From: Nocardiopsis flavescens
GTDB lineage: Bacteria; Actinomycetota; Actinomycetes; Streptosporangiales; Streptosporangiaceae
Assembly (NCBI RefSeq): GCF_900141985.1
Contig: NZ_FQZK01000006.1
Span: 124,001 to 188,000, forward strand
Direction: 5' to 3'
Length of the DNA stretch: 64,000 nt
Positions 51,178-59,340 of the stretch are shown piece after piece (the stretch's first letter is position 1; each line of letters starts with the position of its first letter). Position numbers and translations under genes: made by a program. Under the pieces are notes generated by a model. The model searched no databases. It had not been told where the DNA came from and saw only the letters and a list, made by a program, of their open reading frames with translations.

Positions 51178-52476
51178 GTGATGGGCACGATCCCCCCGTC
51201 GGCACTGCGCCGGTGCGGTATCGCACTGGCCGCGCTCGCGCTGGCCGCGACCGCCTGCACCCCCTCCGAGGAGGGCGGCGCCCCCGGCGGGGACACCGCC
51301 TCCCAGGACGCGGTGATCACCATCGCCCCCGAGACCGGCGCGGAGGCGGTCGCCCCCGACACCCCGGTCACGGTCACCGCGGAGCAGGGCACCCTCACCG
51401 GGGTGACGGTCGACCAGGTGGTGCCGGACCAGCCCGAGGACCAGGCCTCGCCCTTCGAGATGACCGGGACCCTCAGCGAGGACGGCACCTCCTGGGTCGC
51501 CGACTGGAGCCTGGCGCCGGGCGCGGCGGTGACCGTGACCGCCACCGCGGACAACGCCGAGGGCGGCGGGACCACCGAGCTGGTGCACGAGTTCACCACC
51601 GCGGACGCGGTGGAGGGGCAGCGGCTGGAGCTGAGCCACAACTTCCCCACCTCCGGCGAGACGGTGGGCGTGGGCATGCCGATCACCATCGGCTTCGACC
51701 TGCCGGTCACCGAGAAGGCGGCGGTGGAGAGCGCCCTCAAGGTCGTCTCCGAGCAGGGTGTGGCCGGGTCGTGGCGGTGGCTCGACGACAAGACCGCCGT
51801 GTTCCGGCCCGAGACCTACTGGGAGCCGTACCAGGAGGTGAGCGTGGAGATGCACCTGGCGGGCGTGCGGGCCGCCGAGGGCGTGTACGGGGTGCGGGAC
51901 CACCGGCTCACGTTCGAGGTCGGCCGCGAGCTGCGCCTGAACATGAACGTGCCCGACCACGAGATGGTCGTGACCGTGGACGGGGAGGAGACGCGCACCA
52001 TCCCGGTCAGCAACGGCGACGGGACGTCGAACTTCTCCACCACCAGCAGCGGCACCCACGTGCTCATGGAGCGGCACGAGAAGCTGCTCATGGACTCGGA
52101 CACGGTGGAGCTGCCCGCGGGGCGCGACGGGTACAGCACCGAGGTGCAGTACGCGGTGCGCACCTCCAACAGCGGCGAGTTCCTCCACGAGGCGTCCTAC
52201 AACTCCAACATCGGCAGCGCGAACACCTCCAACGGGTGCACGAACATGCGGATGGACGACGCGAAGTGGATCTTCGAGAACACCCTCATGGGCGACGTCC
52301 TGGACACCACCGGCACCGACCGCGTCAAGGAGTGGCACAACGGCTGGGGCTACTGGCAGCTGAGCTGGGACGAGTGGCTGGCCGAGAGCGCCACCGGTGA
52401 GCCCCAGGTGACCGACGGCTCCAACCCGCCCGGGTCGCCGTTCGGGCAGCCGGCCGGGGACTCCGAGGAGGAGTAG
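51178..52476 (+). CDS. L,D-transpeptidase lipoprotein
   Basis: This 432-residue cell-wall enzyme makes 3-3 peptidoglycan crosslinks or attaches proteins. The signal peptide ends with lipobox LAATACTP (Cys ~27). Two Ig-like domains span ~50-250 (TVTAEQGTLTGVTVDQV, then YWEPYQEVSVEMHLAGV). The catalytic YkuD domain lies at ~260-400 with FLHEASYNSNIGSANTSNGCTNMR (core NTSNGCTNM), where the Cys is the nucleophile and the His in FLHE its partner. The C-terminal WGYWQLSWDEW segment is typical of actinobacterial LDTs. The start is GTG-ATG, so 51,178 and 51,181 are both possible. Confidence 0.9.
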   Translation: MMGTIPPSALRRCGIALAALALAATACTPSEEGGAPGGDTASQDAVITIAPETGAEAVAPDTPVTVTAEQGTLTGVTVDQVVPDQPEDQASPFEMTGTLSEDGTSWVADWSLAPGAAVTVTATADNAEGGGTTELVHEFTTADAVEGQRLELSHNFPTSGETVGVGMPITIGFDLPVTEKAAVESALKVVSEQGVAGSWRWLDDKTAVFRPETYWEPYQEVSVEMHLAGVRAAEGVYGVRDHRLTFEVGRELRLNMNVPDHEMVVTVDGEETRTIPVSNGDGTSNFSTTSSGTHVLMERHEKLLMDSDTVELPAGRDGYSTEVQYAVRTSNSGEFLHEASYNSNIGSANTSNGCTNMRMDDAKWIFENTLMGDVLDTTGTDRVKEWHNGWGYWQLSWDEWLAESATGEPQVTDGSNPPGSPFGQPAGDSEEE

Positions 52477-52491
52477 GCGCAGAGCCGTCCC

Positions 52492-52530
52492 ACCGGGGGC
52501 GCGGTCCCGGGCCGGGGCCGCGCCCCCGGT
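52492..52530 (+). terminator. hairpin terminator after the L,D-transpeptidase
   Basis: ACCGGGGGCGCGG pairs perfectly with CCGCGCCCCCGGT (13 bp) around a GC-rich loop, starting 15 bp after the stop codon. No T-run follows. Confidence 0.65.
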
Positions 52531-52761
52531 CGTGGCGGGGTGCGCCCCTCCCCCGGCGGGCCCCGGACCGGGGCGGCCGGGTGCGGGGCCCGCACCGGCG
52601 CGTTCGTGCCGCGCGGCGGCGGAGCGGCGACGGGAGGCGGCCCGCGCGGTCGCACGCGGGCCGTCCCGGGGGTCGGTTCGGCGCCGGAGCCCGGACCGGA
52701 CGCGGCCCGCCGACGGTGCCCGCAAAGGGTGGGCCTCCCGGCCGAAACGGCGCGCCGGGGC

Positions 52762-53532
52762 TCACTCCACGGGCGGGACGTCCCCGGCGAGGGACTGCAC
52801 GTCCGCGTAGGAGAGCGCCCCGGGGGCCGGCCGCCCGTCGCGGACGGCCAGCGCGGCGTCCAGGGCGCTCCCGAGTGCGGCGCGGTACAGCAGGGAGCCG
52901 GTGCTGATCCGGGCCACCCCCAGGTCGGCCAGCCTGCGGCGGTCCAGCGCCGGGGCGGCCAGGACGTTGAGCGGCAGGGCGATCTCGACGGCGATGGCCT
53001 CGATGTCGCCGGGGTCGGAGACCCCGGGGGCGAACACACCGTCCGCACCCGCCTCGGCGTAGGCCGCGAGCCGGGCGAGCGCCGCGTGGAGGTCGGTTCC
53101 GCCCAGCCAGTGGACGTCGGTGCGCGCGTTGACGAACACCCCGGGGGCGGCCTCCTTGACCGCGGAGATCTTGCGGGCCGCCAGCGCGGGGTCGATCAGG
53201 CGCCCCCGGGTGCCGTCCTCGATGTTCACCCCGTCGACGCCCAGCCCGGCGACGAACTCGGCGACGGCGGCGGGGTCGTCGGAGAACCCGTCCTCGATGT
53301 CGACCGTCACGTACCGGCCCAGCCGGGCGCCGACCAGGTCGCGGGCCAGGCGCGCGGTGGCCTCCCGGGCGCTGCGGGAGGCGTCGGCCAGGCCGTGCGC
53401 GGCGGCGACCCCCAGGCTGGTGGTCCCGATCGCGGGGAAGTCCTGCCGGGCGAGCAGCCGGGCGGAGGCCGCGTCCCAGGCGTTGGGCAGCACGAACGGC
53501 CGGCCGGGCCGGTGGAGGTCGGTGAACGTCAT
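52762..53532 (-). CDS. isocitrate lyase/PEP mutase superfamily protein
   Basis: This 256-residue TIM-barrel enzyme of the ICL/PEPM family has LPNAWDAASARLLARQDFPAIGTTSLG at the N-terminus (core LPNAWDAASA), the metal-binding VDIEDGFSDDP near residue 88 and NIEDGT near 115. VFVNARTDVHWLGG follows near 145. The KKCGH motif of true isocitrate lyases is absent, so it is more like carboxyvinyl-phosphonate mutase or oxaloacetate hydrolase-like proteins of unknown substrate. The ATG at 53,532 was chosen. A GTG 12 bp upstream is possible. Confidence 0.83.
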   Translation of the reverse strand: MTFTDLHRPGRPFVLPNAWDAASARLLARQDFPAIGTTSLGVAAAHGLADASRSAREATARLARDLVGARLGRYVTVDIEDGFSDDPAAVAEFVAGLGVDGVNIEDGTRGRLIDPALAARKISAVKEAAPGVFVNARTDVHWLGGTDLHAALARLAAYAEAGADGVFAPGVSDPGDIEAIAVEIALPLNVLAAPALDRRRLADLGVARISTGSLLYRAALGSALDAALAVRDGRPAPGALSYADVQSLAGDVPPVE

Positions 53533-53768
53533 GGGAGTGCGCACCTCTCGCGGGCGGGTCCGGCAGTGGTACCGGCCATGCTAGGACCCGCGGACCCGCG
53601 CCGCGGGCCGGACACCCCGCGCCGGAAGGTGCGCGAAGGCCGTGGGGGGACCCTGCCCGTCCGCGGACACCCGGCGAAGGCCCGCGGCCGGGTGCGACGG
53701 GCCGTGCGCCCGGCCCGCACCCGACCCGCACCGAAGGGCCCGCGCGAACCGGGCGGCGCGGGGGCGGG

Positions 53769-54401
53769 TCAGGGCCGCGGGGTGAGCGTGTAGTCGGGGA
53801 CCCGGACGACCCGGGCGCAGGCCTGTGCGGCGAGGCGGCGCAGGGCGGCCGGGTCGGGAGCGCCCTGCTGCGACCAGCGCGCGGAGGCCGAGCGCCAGGC
53901 CGCGACGAACACGTCGACGGTCAGGCGGGCCATCTGCTCCCCCTGCGGGTCCGCTCCCGTGCGCTCCCGGAGCAGCAACGCGGCCCGGTCGGTGACCAGC
54001 GAGCAGTGGCCCAGCGCGGCGGCCCTGACGGCCGGGGAGGCCTCGATGATGCCCAGCGCCGCCGCGAACTGCGCGTGCCACTGGGGGCCGCGTCCGTCGA
54101 GGGCGCCGATCACCGCGTCCCGCAGGACGTCGATGAGGGGGCCCTGGAGGGAGTGCGCGCGCAGGGCTTGGAGCATGGCGTCGAACAGCTCCACCTCGGG
54201 GGCCAGGACCGCGTCCTCCTTGGCCGCGAAGAACCGGAAGAAGGTGCGCTTGGAGACCTCGGCCCGGGCGGCGATGTCGTCGAGCGTGGCGGTGTCGAAC
54301 CCGTGCCGCGCGCACAGGTCCAGGGAGGCGGCGACCAGGTCGCGCCGCGTGCGCTGCTTCTTGCGTTCCCGCAGTCCCCCGCGGAGTTCCTCGGTCGTCA
54401 C
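53769..54401 (-). CDS. TetR family transcriptional regulator
   Basis: This 210-residue repressor-type protein has the helix-turn-helix LDDIAARAEVSKRTFFRFFAAKED at residues ~41-64. The KRTFFRFF variant belongs to a common actinobacterial subfamily with MftR-like C-terminal domains. It diverges from the quinone oxidoreductase at 54,481 and a 49-bp dyad lies between them. It should repress that gene and itself. Confidence 0.88.
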   Translation of the reverse strand: MTTEELRGGLRERKKQRTRRDLVAASLDLCARHGFDTATLDDIAARAEVSKRTFFRFFAAKEDAVLAPEVELFDAMLQALRAHSLQGPLIDVLRDAVIGALDGRGPQWHAQFAAALGIIEASPAVRAAALGHCSLVTDRAALLLRERTGADPQGEQMARLTVDVFVAAWRSASARWSQQGAPDPAALRRLAAQACARVVRVPDYTLTPRP

Positions 54402-54420
54402 GGTCCCACCCTACCGCGTA

Positions 54421-54473
54421 TGGCACGCGAAGGCGTTTGTCACTTGACGACAAATGTCAACGCGTGCCACTAT
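54421..54473. promoter_or_regulatory. TetR operator overlapping a leaderless promoter
   Basis: Outer arms TGGCACGCG (54,421-54,429) and CGCGTGCCA (54,461-54,469), and inner arms TTTGTC (54,436-54,441) and GACAAA (54,449-54,454), share one centre at 54,445. On the plus strand, TTGACG (54,444-54,449), an 18-bp spacer and CACTAT (54,468-54,473) form a promoter. Its predicted start coincides with the ATG at 54,481, where no ribosome binding site is visible. TetR binding would cover the -35 element. Confidence 0.65.
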
Positions 54474-54480
54474 TTCGGCC

Positions 54481-55407
54481 ATGCGAGCACTCACCGTGGA
54501 CCACTCCGTCCCGTCACGCCTGCGCTTCACCGAGGTACCGGACCCCGTCCCCGCCGCGCACGAGGTCCTGGTGGAGGTCGCCGCCGCCTCCGTGAACCCC
54601 GGAGAGGTCCAGGGGCTGCTGCCGCACGCCCCGGACGGGGCCGTGCCGGGGTGGGAGGCCGCGGGCGTGGTCCGCCGGGCCGCCGCCGACGGCTCGGGGC
54701 CGCCCGTCGGCACGCGGGTGGCGACGGTCGGGCCGGGCGGCGCGTGGGCCGGGCTGCGGGCCGTGCCCGCCGCGCTGGCCGGGGTGGTCCCCGACGGGGC
54801 CGACCTCGTGGCCGCCGCCACCCTGCCGGTGGCGGCGGGCTCGGCGCTGCGGGCCCTGCGCGACCTCGGACCGCTGCTGGGGCGGCGCGTGCTCGTCACC
54901 GGCGCGACCGGGGCGGTCGGGCGCTTCGCCGTCCAGCTGGGCGCCATGGCGGGCGCGGACGTGGTCGCCTCCGTGCGGCGGCCGGGCCGGGAGGGCGAAC
55001 TCGCCCGGCTCGGGGCCCGCGAGGTCCTCACCGGCGGGCCGCCCTTCGCGACGGCGCCCGTGCACGGCGTCGTCGAGACGGTCGGCGGCGAGCAGCTGGC
55101 CGCGGCCTTCGCGCTCCTGGCGGCGGACGGGACGCTGGTGTCCGTGGGGCGGGCCTCCGGGGCCGACACGGTCCTGGGTCCGGCGGTGCTGACCGGGGAC
55201 GCGGGGGCGCACGGCCGGTCGATCCGCACGTTCTACCTGGCCGACGGGCGCCCCGGGCTGGACGCGGACCTGGGCTGGCTGGCCGCGCGCCTGGCCGATG
55301 GGCGCCTGGAGGCGGCCGTGGACCGGACCGCCCCCTTCGCCGAGGCGCCCGCGCTGCTGGCGGGGCCGCTCCCGCCGGGCAAGCTGGTCCTCACCCCGCA
55401 GGGCTGA
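54481..55407 (+). CDS. zinc-independent quinone oxidoreductase-like alcohol dehydrogenase
   Basis: This 308-residue medium-chain reductase of the quinone oxidoreductase type starts with MRALTVDHSVPSRLRFTEVPDPVPAAHEVLVEV and continues with AAASVNPGEVQGLLP. The cofactor motif is VLVTGATGAVGRFAVQLGAMAGADVVA (core TGATGAVGRFAVQL) near residue 140. The zinc ligands of classical alcohol dehydrogenases are missing. It probably reduces an electrophilic quinone or enone with NADPH. It is repressed by the divergent TetR by inference. Transcription is probably leaderless. Its last 17 bp overlap the convergent CPCC gene. Confidence 0.87.
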   Translation: MRALTVDHSVPSRLRFTEVPDPVPAAHEVLVEVAAASVNPGEVQGLLPHAPDGAVPGWEAAGVVRRAAADGSGPPVGTRVATVGPGGAWAGLRAVPAALAGVVPDGADLVAAATLPVAAGSALRALRDLGPLLGRRVLVTGATGAVGRFAVQLGAMAGADVVASVRRPGREGELARLGAREVLTGGPPFATAPVHGVVETVGGEQLAAAFALLAADGTLVSVGRASGADTVLGPAVLTGDAGAHGRSIRTFYLADGRPGLDADLGWLAARLADGRLEAAVDRTAPFAEAPALLAGPLPPGKLVLTPQG

Positions 55408-55795
55408 GGCCCTCCCCGCGCCGGCGGCCGAACCCGGGGCGCCACCAGTACAGCCCGGCGAGGTCCGCGGGCCAGGGCACCCGCGGGTCGGGGGCGAGCT
55501 CGATGTCGTCGATCAGCAGGTCGATGTGGCGAAAGCCCGGCTCCCGCCGGTCGGCGTCCGTCGCGGGCCGCACGTGGGGGCGGTCCTCCTCCCGGCACAC
55601 ACCGTGGTCGGCGTAGTGGCGCTGGGCGTCGACGAGGCGGACCCGGTTCGCCCCGCCCGCCATCAGGGGCCACCGCAGCTGGGCCCGGTCGTCCTCCCAG
55701 AAGCAGATCGGGCAGATCTCGTACATCCCCGGGCCGTCCTCCAGGACGAGGTACCCGCAGCAGGGGCACGGCCACCGCCCGGCCCCGCTCACCAC
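55391..55795 (-). CDS. CPCC family cysteine-rich protein
   Basis: This 134-residue protein carries the family's paired knuckles CPCCGYLVLEDGPGMYEICPICFWEDD (cores CPCCGY and CPICFWEDD) at residues ~9-35. They very probably bind a metal ion. A conserved NRVRLVDAQRHY segment follows. The function is unknown. These proteins are often found near polymorphic-toxin or stress genes. The end overlaps the convergent oxidoreductase gene. Confidence 0.82.
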   Translation of the reverse strand: MVSGAGRWPCPCCGYLVLEDGPGMYEICPICFWEDDRAQLRWPLMAGGANRVRLVDAQRHYADHGVCREEDRPHVRPATDADRREPGFRHIDLLIDDIELAPDPRVPWPADLAGLYWWRPGFGRRRGEGLSPAG

Positions 55796-56167
55796 CCCTC
55801 CCCCGGCGCCCGGGGCGCGGCGGCCCCGCCGTACGGAGGGCGCCGCCCCGCCACCGGCCGCGGGTGCGGCCGGACGGGGCCTGCCAGGGGGTCGTCCACG
55901 GGGCCTCCGTCAGCGGGTTCGGGGAAACGGATCCTACGCGGGATGCGGTGCGGGACGGCAAGGGATCCGTCCGGAAGCCCGTTCGGGACACGACCGAATA
56001 TCCGCACCTCACCGGGTCAATCCGGGGACGAAACCCCCCAGAAACCCTCGAAGCTCCGCCATCGACGGGGCGTGGCGGGCGGCCTCTTGGCTCCGGCCTG
56101 CGGCGACCAGGAGGATGTCCGGAGCGGGACGTACGTTCGTGCCCGCGGGAAGAGGGAGGGGACCTCG
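55796..56167. other. intergenic region without a supported gene
   Basis: About 370 bp, somewhat less GC-rich toward the right. It presumably contains divergent promoters for the CPCC gene and the small BON-like gene. I could not identify convincing -35/-10 elements or repeats. Confidence 0.35.
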
Positions 56168-56428
56168 ATGGCCGGTGCCACACAGGGCGCGCTTTCGGAC
56201 CGACTCATCGGCTCCAAGATCCACCGGGACCTGGCCGAGCGGCTGGGCGTGCCCGAGGAGGCGGTCGTGGTCGAGAGCGACGGGGGGCGCGTGCGCCTGT
56301 CCTCGGTGATCCCGATCACCGAGGAGCAGCGCAGCGGCGCGATCGGGATCGCCGCCGCCACCCGCGGGGTGGTCAGCGTGTCCGCCGACGGCCTGATCGT
56401 GGACCAGGCCCCGCACCCCGCCGAGTAG
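56168..56428 (+). CDS. small BON-like protein
   Basis: This 86-residue protein has the order IHRDLAERLGVPEEAVVVESDGGRVRLSSVIPITEEQRSGAIGIAAATRGVVSVSADGLIV (cores LGVPEEAVVVES and AAATRGVVSV). This alpha-beta-beta-alpha-beta arrangement matches one BON domain. BON domains bind membranes or partner proteins. There is no signal peptide. The ATG at 56,168 has GGGAGGGG upstream. It is monocistronic and converges on gnd. Confidence 0.68.
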   Translation: MAGATQGALSDRLIGSKIHRDLAERLGVPEEAVVVESDGGRVRLSSVIPITEEQRSGAIGIAAATRGVVSVSADGLIVDQAPHPAE

Positions 56429-56596
56429 GCGTCCCGGCCCCGGGGACCGGTGGCGCCCACACCGTGTCGGCGGTCCGGCCGGACCGGTGGACACCGGTTC
56501 CGCCGCCGCCGGGCGGGGGCGCCGCCGCCACCGGAAGCGGTCGGGTTCCGGCGGCGGACCGTGCCCCTTCCGGTCGGCCGGACCCCGGGAGATACC

Positions 56597-58036
56597 TCAG
56601 GCGTCGACCTCGGAGCGGTCGCCGCCCCAGAGCGTGTGGAAGGCTCCCTCGCGGTCGGTGCGCCGGTAGGTGTGGGCGCCGAAGTAGTCCCGCTGGGCCT
56701 GGGTGAGGGCGGCGGGCAGGCGCTCCGCGCGCACCCCGTCGTAGTACGCCAGCGCCGCCGCGAAGCCCGGCGCCGGCACCCCCTGGGCGACCGCGGCCGA
56801 CACGACGGCCCGCCAGTCGTCCTGGGCCCGCCCGATCTCGCGGGCGAACTCCGCGTCCGACAGCAGCGACACCAGGCCCGGGTCGGCCTCGTAGGCGGCG
56901 GTGATCCGGTCCAGGAACGCGGCCCGGATGATGCACCCCGCCCGCCAGATCCGCGCCACCTCGGCCGCGTCGACCCCCCAGCCGTACTCCGCGCTCGCCG
57001 CGGCGATCTGGTGGAAGCCCTGGGTGTAGGACACGATCTTGGAGGCGTACAGCGCCTGCTCGACCCGGTCCGCGAACGCGTCGGCCTCCGCCTCCGGCAG
57101 CGGCCGCGGGGTCGGCCCCGCCAGCCCGCGGGAGGCGGCGCGCAGGTCGGCGTGCCCCGACAGCGACCGGGCGAACACCGCCTCGGCGATGCCCGACACC
57201 GGGACGCCCAGGTCCAGGGCGATCTGCACCGTCCAGCGGCCGGTGCCCTTCTGCTCGGCGCGGTCCAGCACCACGTCCACGAACGGCTCGCCGGTGGCGG
57301 CGTCCACGTGGGACAGCACCTGGGCGGTGATCTCGATGAGGTAGGAGTCCAGCCGCCCCGTGTTCCAGCGCCGGAACACGTCGGCGATCCGCGCCGGCGT
57401 GAGACCGCCGACCTCGCGGAGCAGGTGGTAGGCCTCGCCGATCAGCTGCATGTCCGCGTACTCGATGCCGTTGTGCACCATCTTCACGAAGTGCCCGGCG
57501 CCGTCGGGGCCGAGGTGGGTGACGCACGGGGTGCCGTCGGCGGCCTTGCCCGCGATCCGCTCCAGCATCGGGCCCAGCGAGGCATAGGACTCCTCGGACC
57601 CGCCGGGCATGATGCTCGGCCCGTGCAGGGCCCCCTCCTCGCCGCCCGAGACCCCGGTGCCGACGAAGTGGATGCCGCTCTCGCGCAGCTCGCGCTCGCG
57701 GCGCCGGGTGTCGGCGAAGTGCGCGTTGCCGCCGTCGACGATCATGTCGCCCGGCTCCAGCAGCGGGGCGAACTCGGCGATGACGGCGTCGGTGGGCTCA
57801 CCCGCCTTGACCATCACGACGAGCCGCCGCGGCCGCTCCAGCGCCGCCACGAAATCCCGCGCGGTCTCGGCCGCGATGAAGTCCCCTTCGTCGCCGAACT
57901 CCTCCACCAGGGCGCGCGTGCGCGCGGCCGTCCGGTTGTGCACGGCCACCGTGTAGCCGTTGCGGGCGAAGTTGCGTGCGAGGTTGCGTCCCATGACCGC
58001 GAGGCCGGTGACGCCGATCTGAGCCGTGGTGCCCAT
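56597..58036 (-). CDS. gnd: 6-phosphogluconate dehydrogenase, decarboxylating, NADP-dependent
   Basis: This 479-residue full-length enzyme of the oxidative pentose phosphate pathway oxidises and decarboxylates 6-phosphogluconate to ribulose-5-phosphate. The Rossmann start GVTGLAVMGRNLARN with the HNRTAARTRAL NADP-specificity loop is followed by FVGTGVSGGEEGA near residue 125 and HFVKMVHNGIEYADMQLIGEAY near 180 (core KMVHNGIEY, catalytic Lys). The C-terminal GAHTYRRTDREGAFHTLW block is also present. Length and motifs are canonical. Confidence 0.96.
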   Translation of the reverse strand: MGTTAQIGVTGLAVMGRNLARNFARNGYTVAVHNRTAARTRALVEEFGDEGDFIAAETARDFVAALERPRRLVVMVKAGEPTDAVIAEFAPLLEPGDMIVDGGNAHFADTRRRERELRESGIHFVGTGVSGGEEGALHGPSIMPGGSEESYASLGPMLERIAGKAADGTPCVTHLGPDGAGHFVKMVHNGIEYADMQLIGEAYHLLREVGGLTPARIADVFRRWNTGRLDSYLIEITAQVLSHVDAATGEPFVDVVLDRAEQKGTGRWTVQIALDLGVPVSGIAEAVFARSLSGHADLRAASRGLAGPTPRPLPEAEADAFADRVEQALYASKIVSYTQGFHQIAAASAEYGWGVDAAEVARIWRAGCIIRAAFLDRITAAYEADPGLVSLLSDAEFAREIGRAQDDWRAVVSAAVAQGVPAPGFAAALAYYDGVRAERLPAALTQAQRDYFGAHTYRRTDREGAFHTLWGGDRSEVDA

Positions 58037-58319
58037 GGTCGTCCGCTCCTGGACAGAGAATCCGAATTACCCTCCCTGGACCCTAAGCGAACGGCCCTCC
58101 GGCGCGCAGGCGTACGCGCCGGGGCCGGGCGGCCCGGGTGCGGCGCGCCCGCCCGCCCCCGGGCCCCCGGCCTGCGGCGCGGGGCCGCCCGTGCCCGGAC
58201 CGCGCCGCGCGCGGGCGGGGAAGGGGGTGGCCGAGATCATGGAGGTCGGCGCCCGTATCGCGCAGGATGGGACGGGCGCGGACGGACCGCCGCCCGCACA
58301 CCGCCCGGAAGGTTGCCCA

Positions 58320-59291
58320 GTGACTCCGACACCACCGACCGCACCGCCCTCGCGCATCGGCCTGGGCCTGGCCGCCGTCGGCCGCCCCGGCTACATCACG
58401 CTCGGCCGGGACGCGGACCTGCCCGCCCGGCGCACGCCCGAGGCGCTCCGGGAGCGGGCCTTCGCCCTGATGGACGCCGCGTACGAGCGCGGGGTGCGCT
58501 ACTTCGACGCCGCCCGCTCCTACGGCAGGTCCGAGGAGTACCTGGCCGACTGGCTCCGGGCCCGGCCCGGCGCCTCCGACGCGGCGGTCGGCAGCAAGTG
58601 GGGCTACACCTACACGGCCGGCTGGAGCACCGACGCCGACGTCCACGAGGTCAAGGACCACGGCGTCGACTCCTACCGCCGCCAGCTCGCCGAGACCCGC
58701 GCCCTGCTCGGCGACAGGCTCGGCCTGTACCAGATCCACTCGGTCACGCCGGAGAGCCCCGCGCTGGGCGACACCGCGCTGCACGAGGAGCTGGCCCGGC
58801 TCGCCGCCGAGGGGGTCGCCGTCGGCCTGTCCACCAGCGGCCCGCGCCAGGCCGAGACCGTGCGCGCCGCGCTGGAGGTCACCGTGGGCGGCCGTCCCCT
58901 GTTCGCCAGCGTGCAGAGCACCTACAACGTGCTGGAGACGTCGGCGGGCGGGGCCCTGGCCGAGGCGCACGCCGACGGCCGCACGGTGATCGTCAAGGAG
59001 GCCATGGCCAACGGGCGCCTGGCCGGGCCCCACCTGGCACCGGACACCGAACAGGTGGCGCGGATCGCCCGCGACGCGGGGACGACGTCCGACGCCCTGG
59101 CGATCGCCGCCGTCGCCGCGCGGCCCTGGGTGGACGTCGTGCTCTCGGGGGCGGTCACCGTCGACCAGCTCGCCGCCAACACCGACGCCGCCGCCACCGC
59201 CCCGGACCCCGACCTGCTCGACCGGCTGGCCGGGGCCGCCGAACCCGCCGAGGCCTACTGGGCGCGGCGGTCGCGGCTGCCCTGGCACTGA
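58320..59291 (+). CDS. aldo/keto reductase
   Basis: This 323-residue AKR-family (beta/alpha)8 oxidoreductase has the catalytic-region segment AYERGVRYFDAARSYGRSEEYLADWL (core YFDAARSYGRSE, Asp and Tyr) near residue 60. SKWGYTYTAGW carries the Lys near 92, and LYQIHSV supplies the His near 140. It is NADPH-dependent and acts on aldehydes or ketoses. The GTG at 58,320 has GGAAGG upstream. It lies 49 bp before a dihydroxyacetone kinase gene, which suggests a shared role in triose or short-chain ketose use. Confidence 0.88.
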   Translation: MTPTPPTAPPSRIGLGLAAVGRPGYITLGRDADLPARRTPEALRERAFALMDAAYERGVRYFDAARSYGRSEEYLADWLRARPGASDAAVGSKWGYTYTAGWSTDADVHEVKDHGVDSYRRQLAETRALLGDRLGLYQIHSVTPESPALGDTALHEELARLAAEGVAVGLSTSGPRQAETVRAALEVTVGGRPLFASVQSTYNVLETSAGGALAEAHADGRTVIVKEAMANGRLAGPHLAPDTEQVARIARDAGTTSDALAIAAVAARPWVDVVLSGAVTVDQLAANTDAAATAPDPDLLDRLAGAAEPAEAYWARRSRLPWH

Positions 59292-59340
59292 CACCGCCCG
59301 CCGTCCCGTCCCGTACACCTTCGAAGGGAAGAGCACCGCC

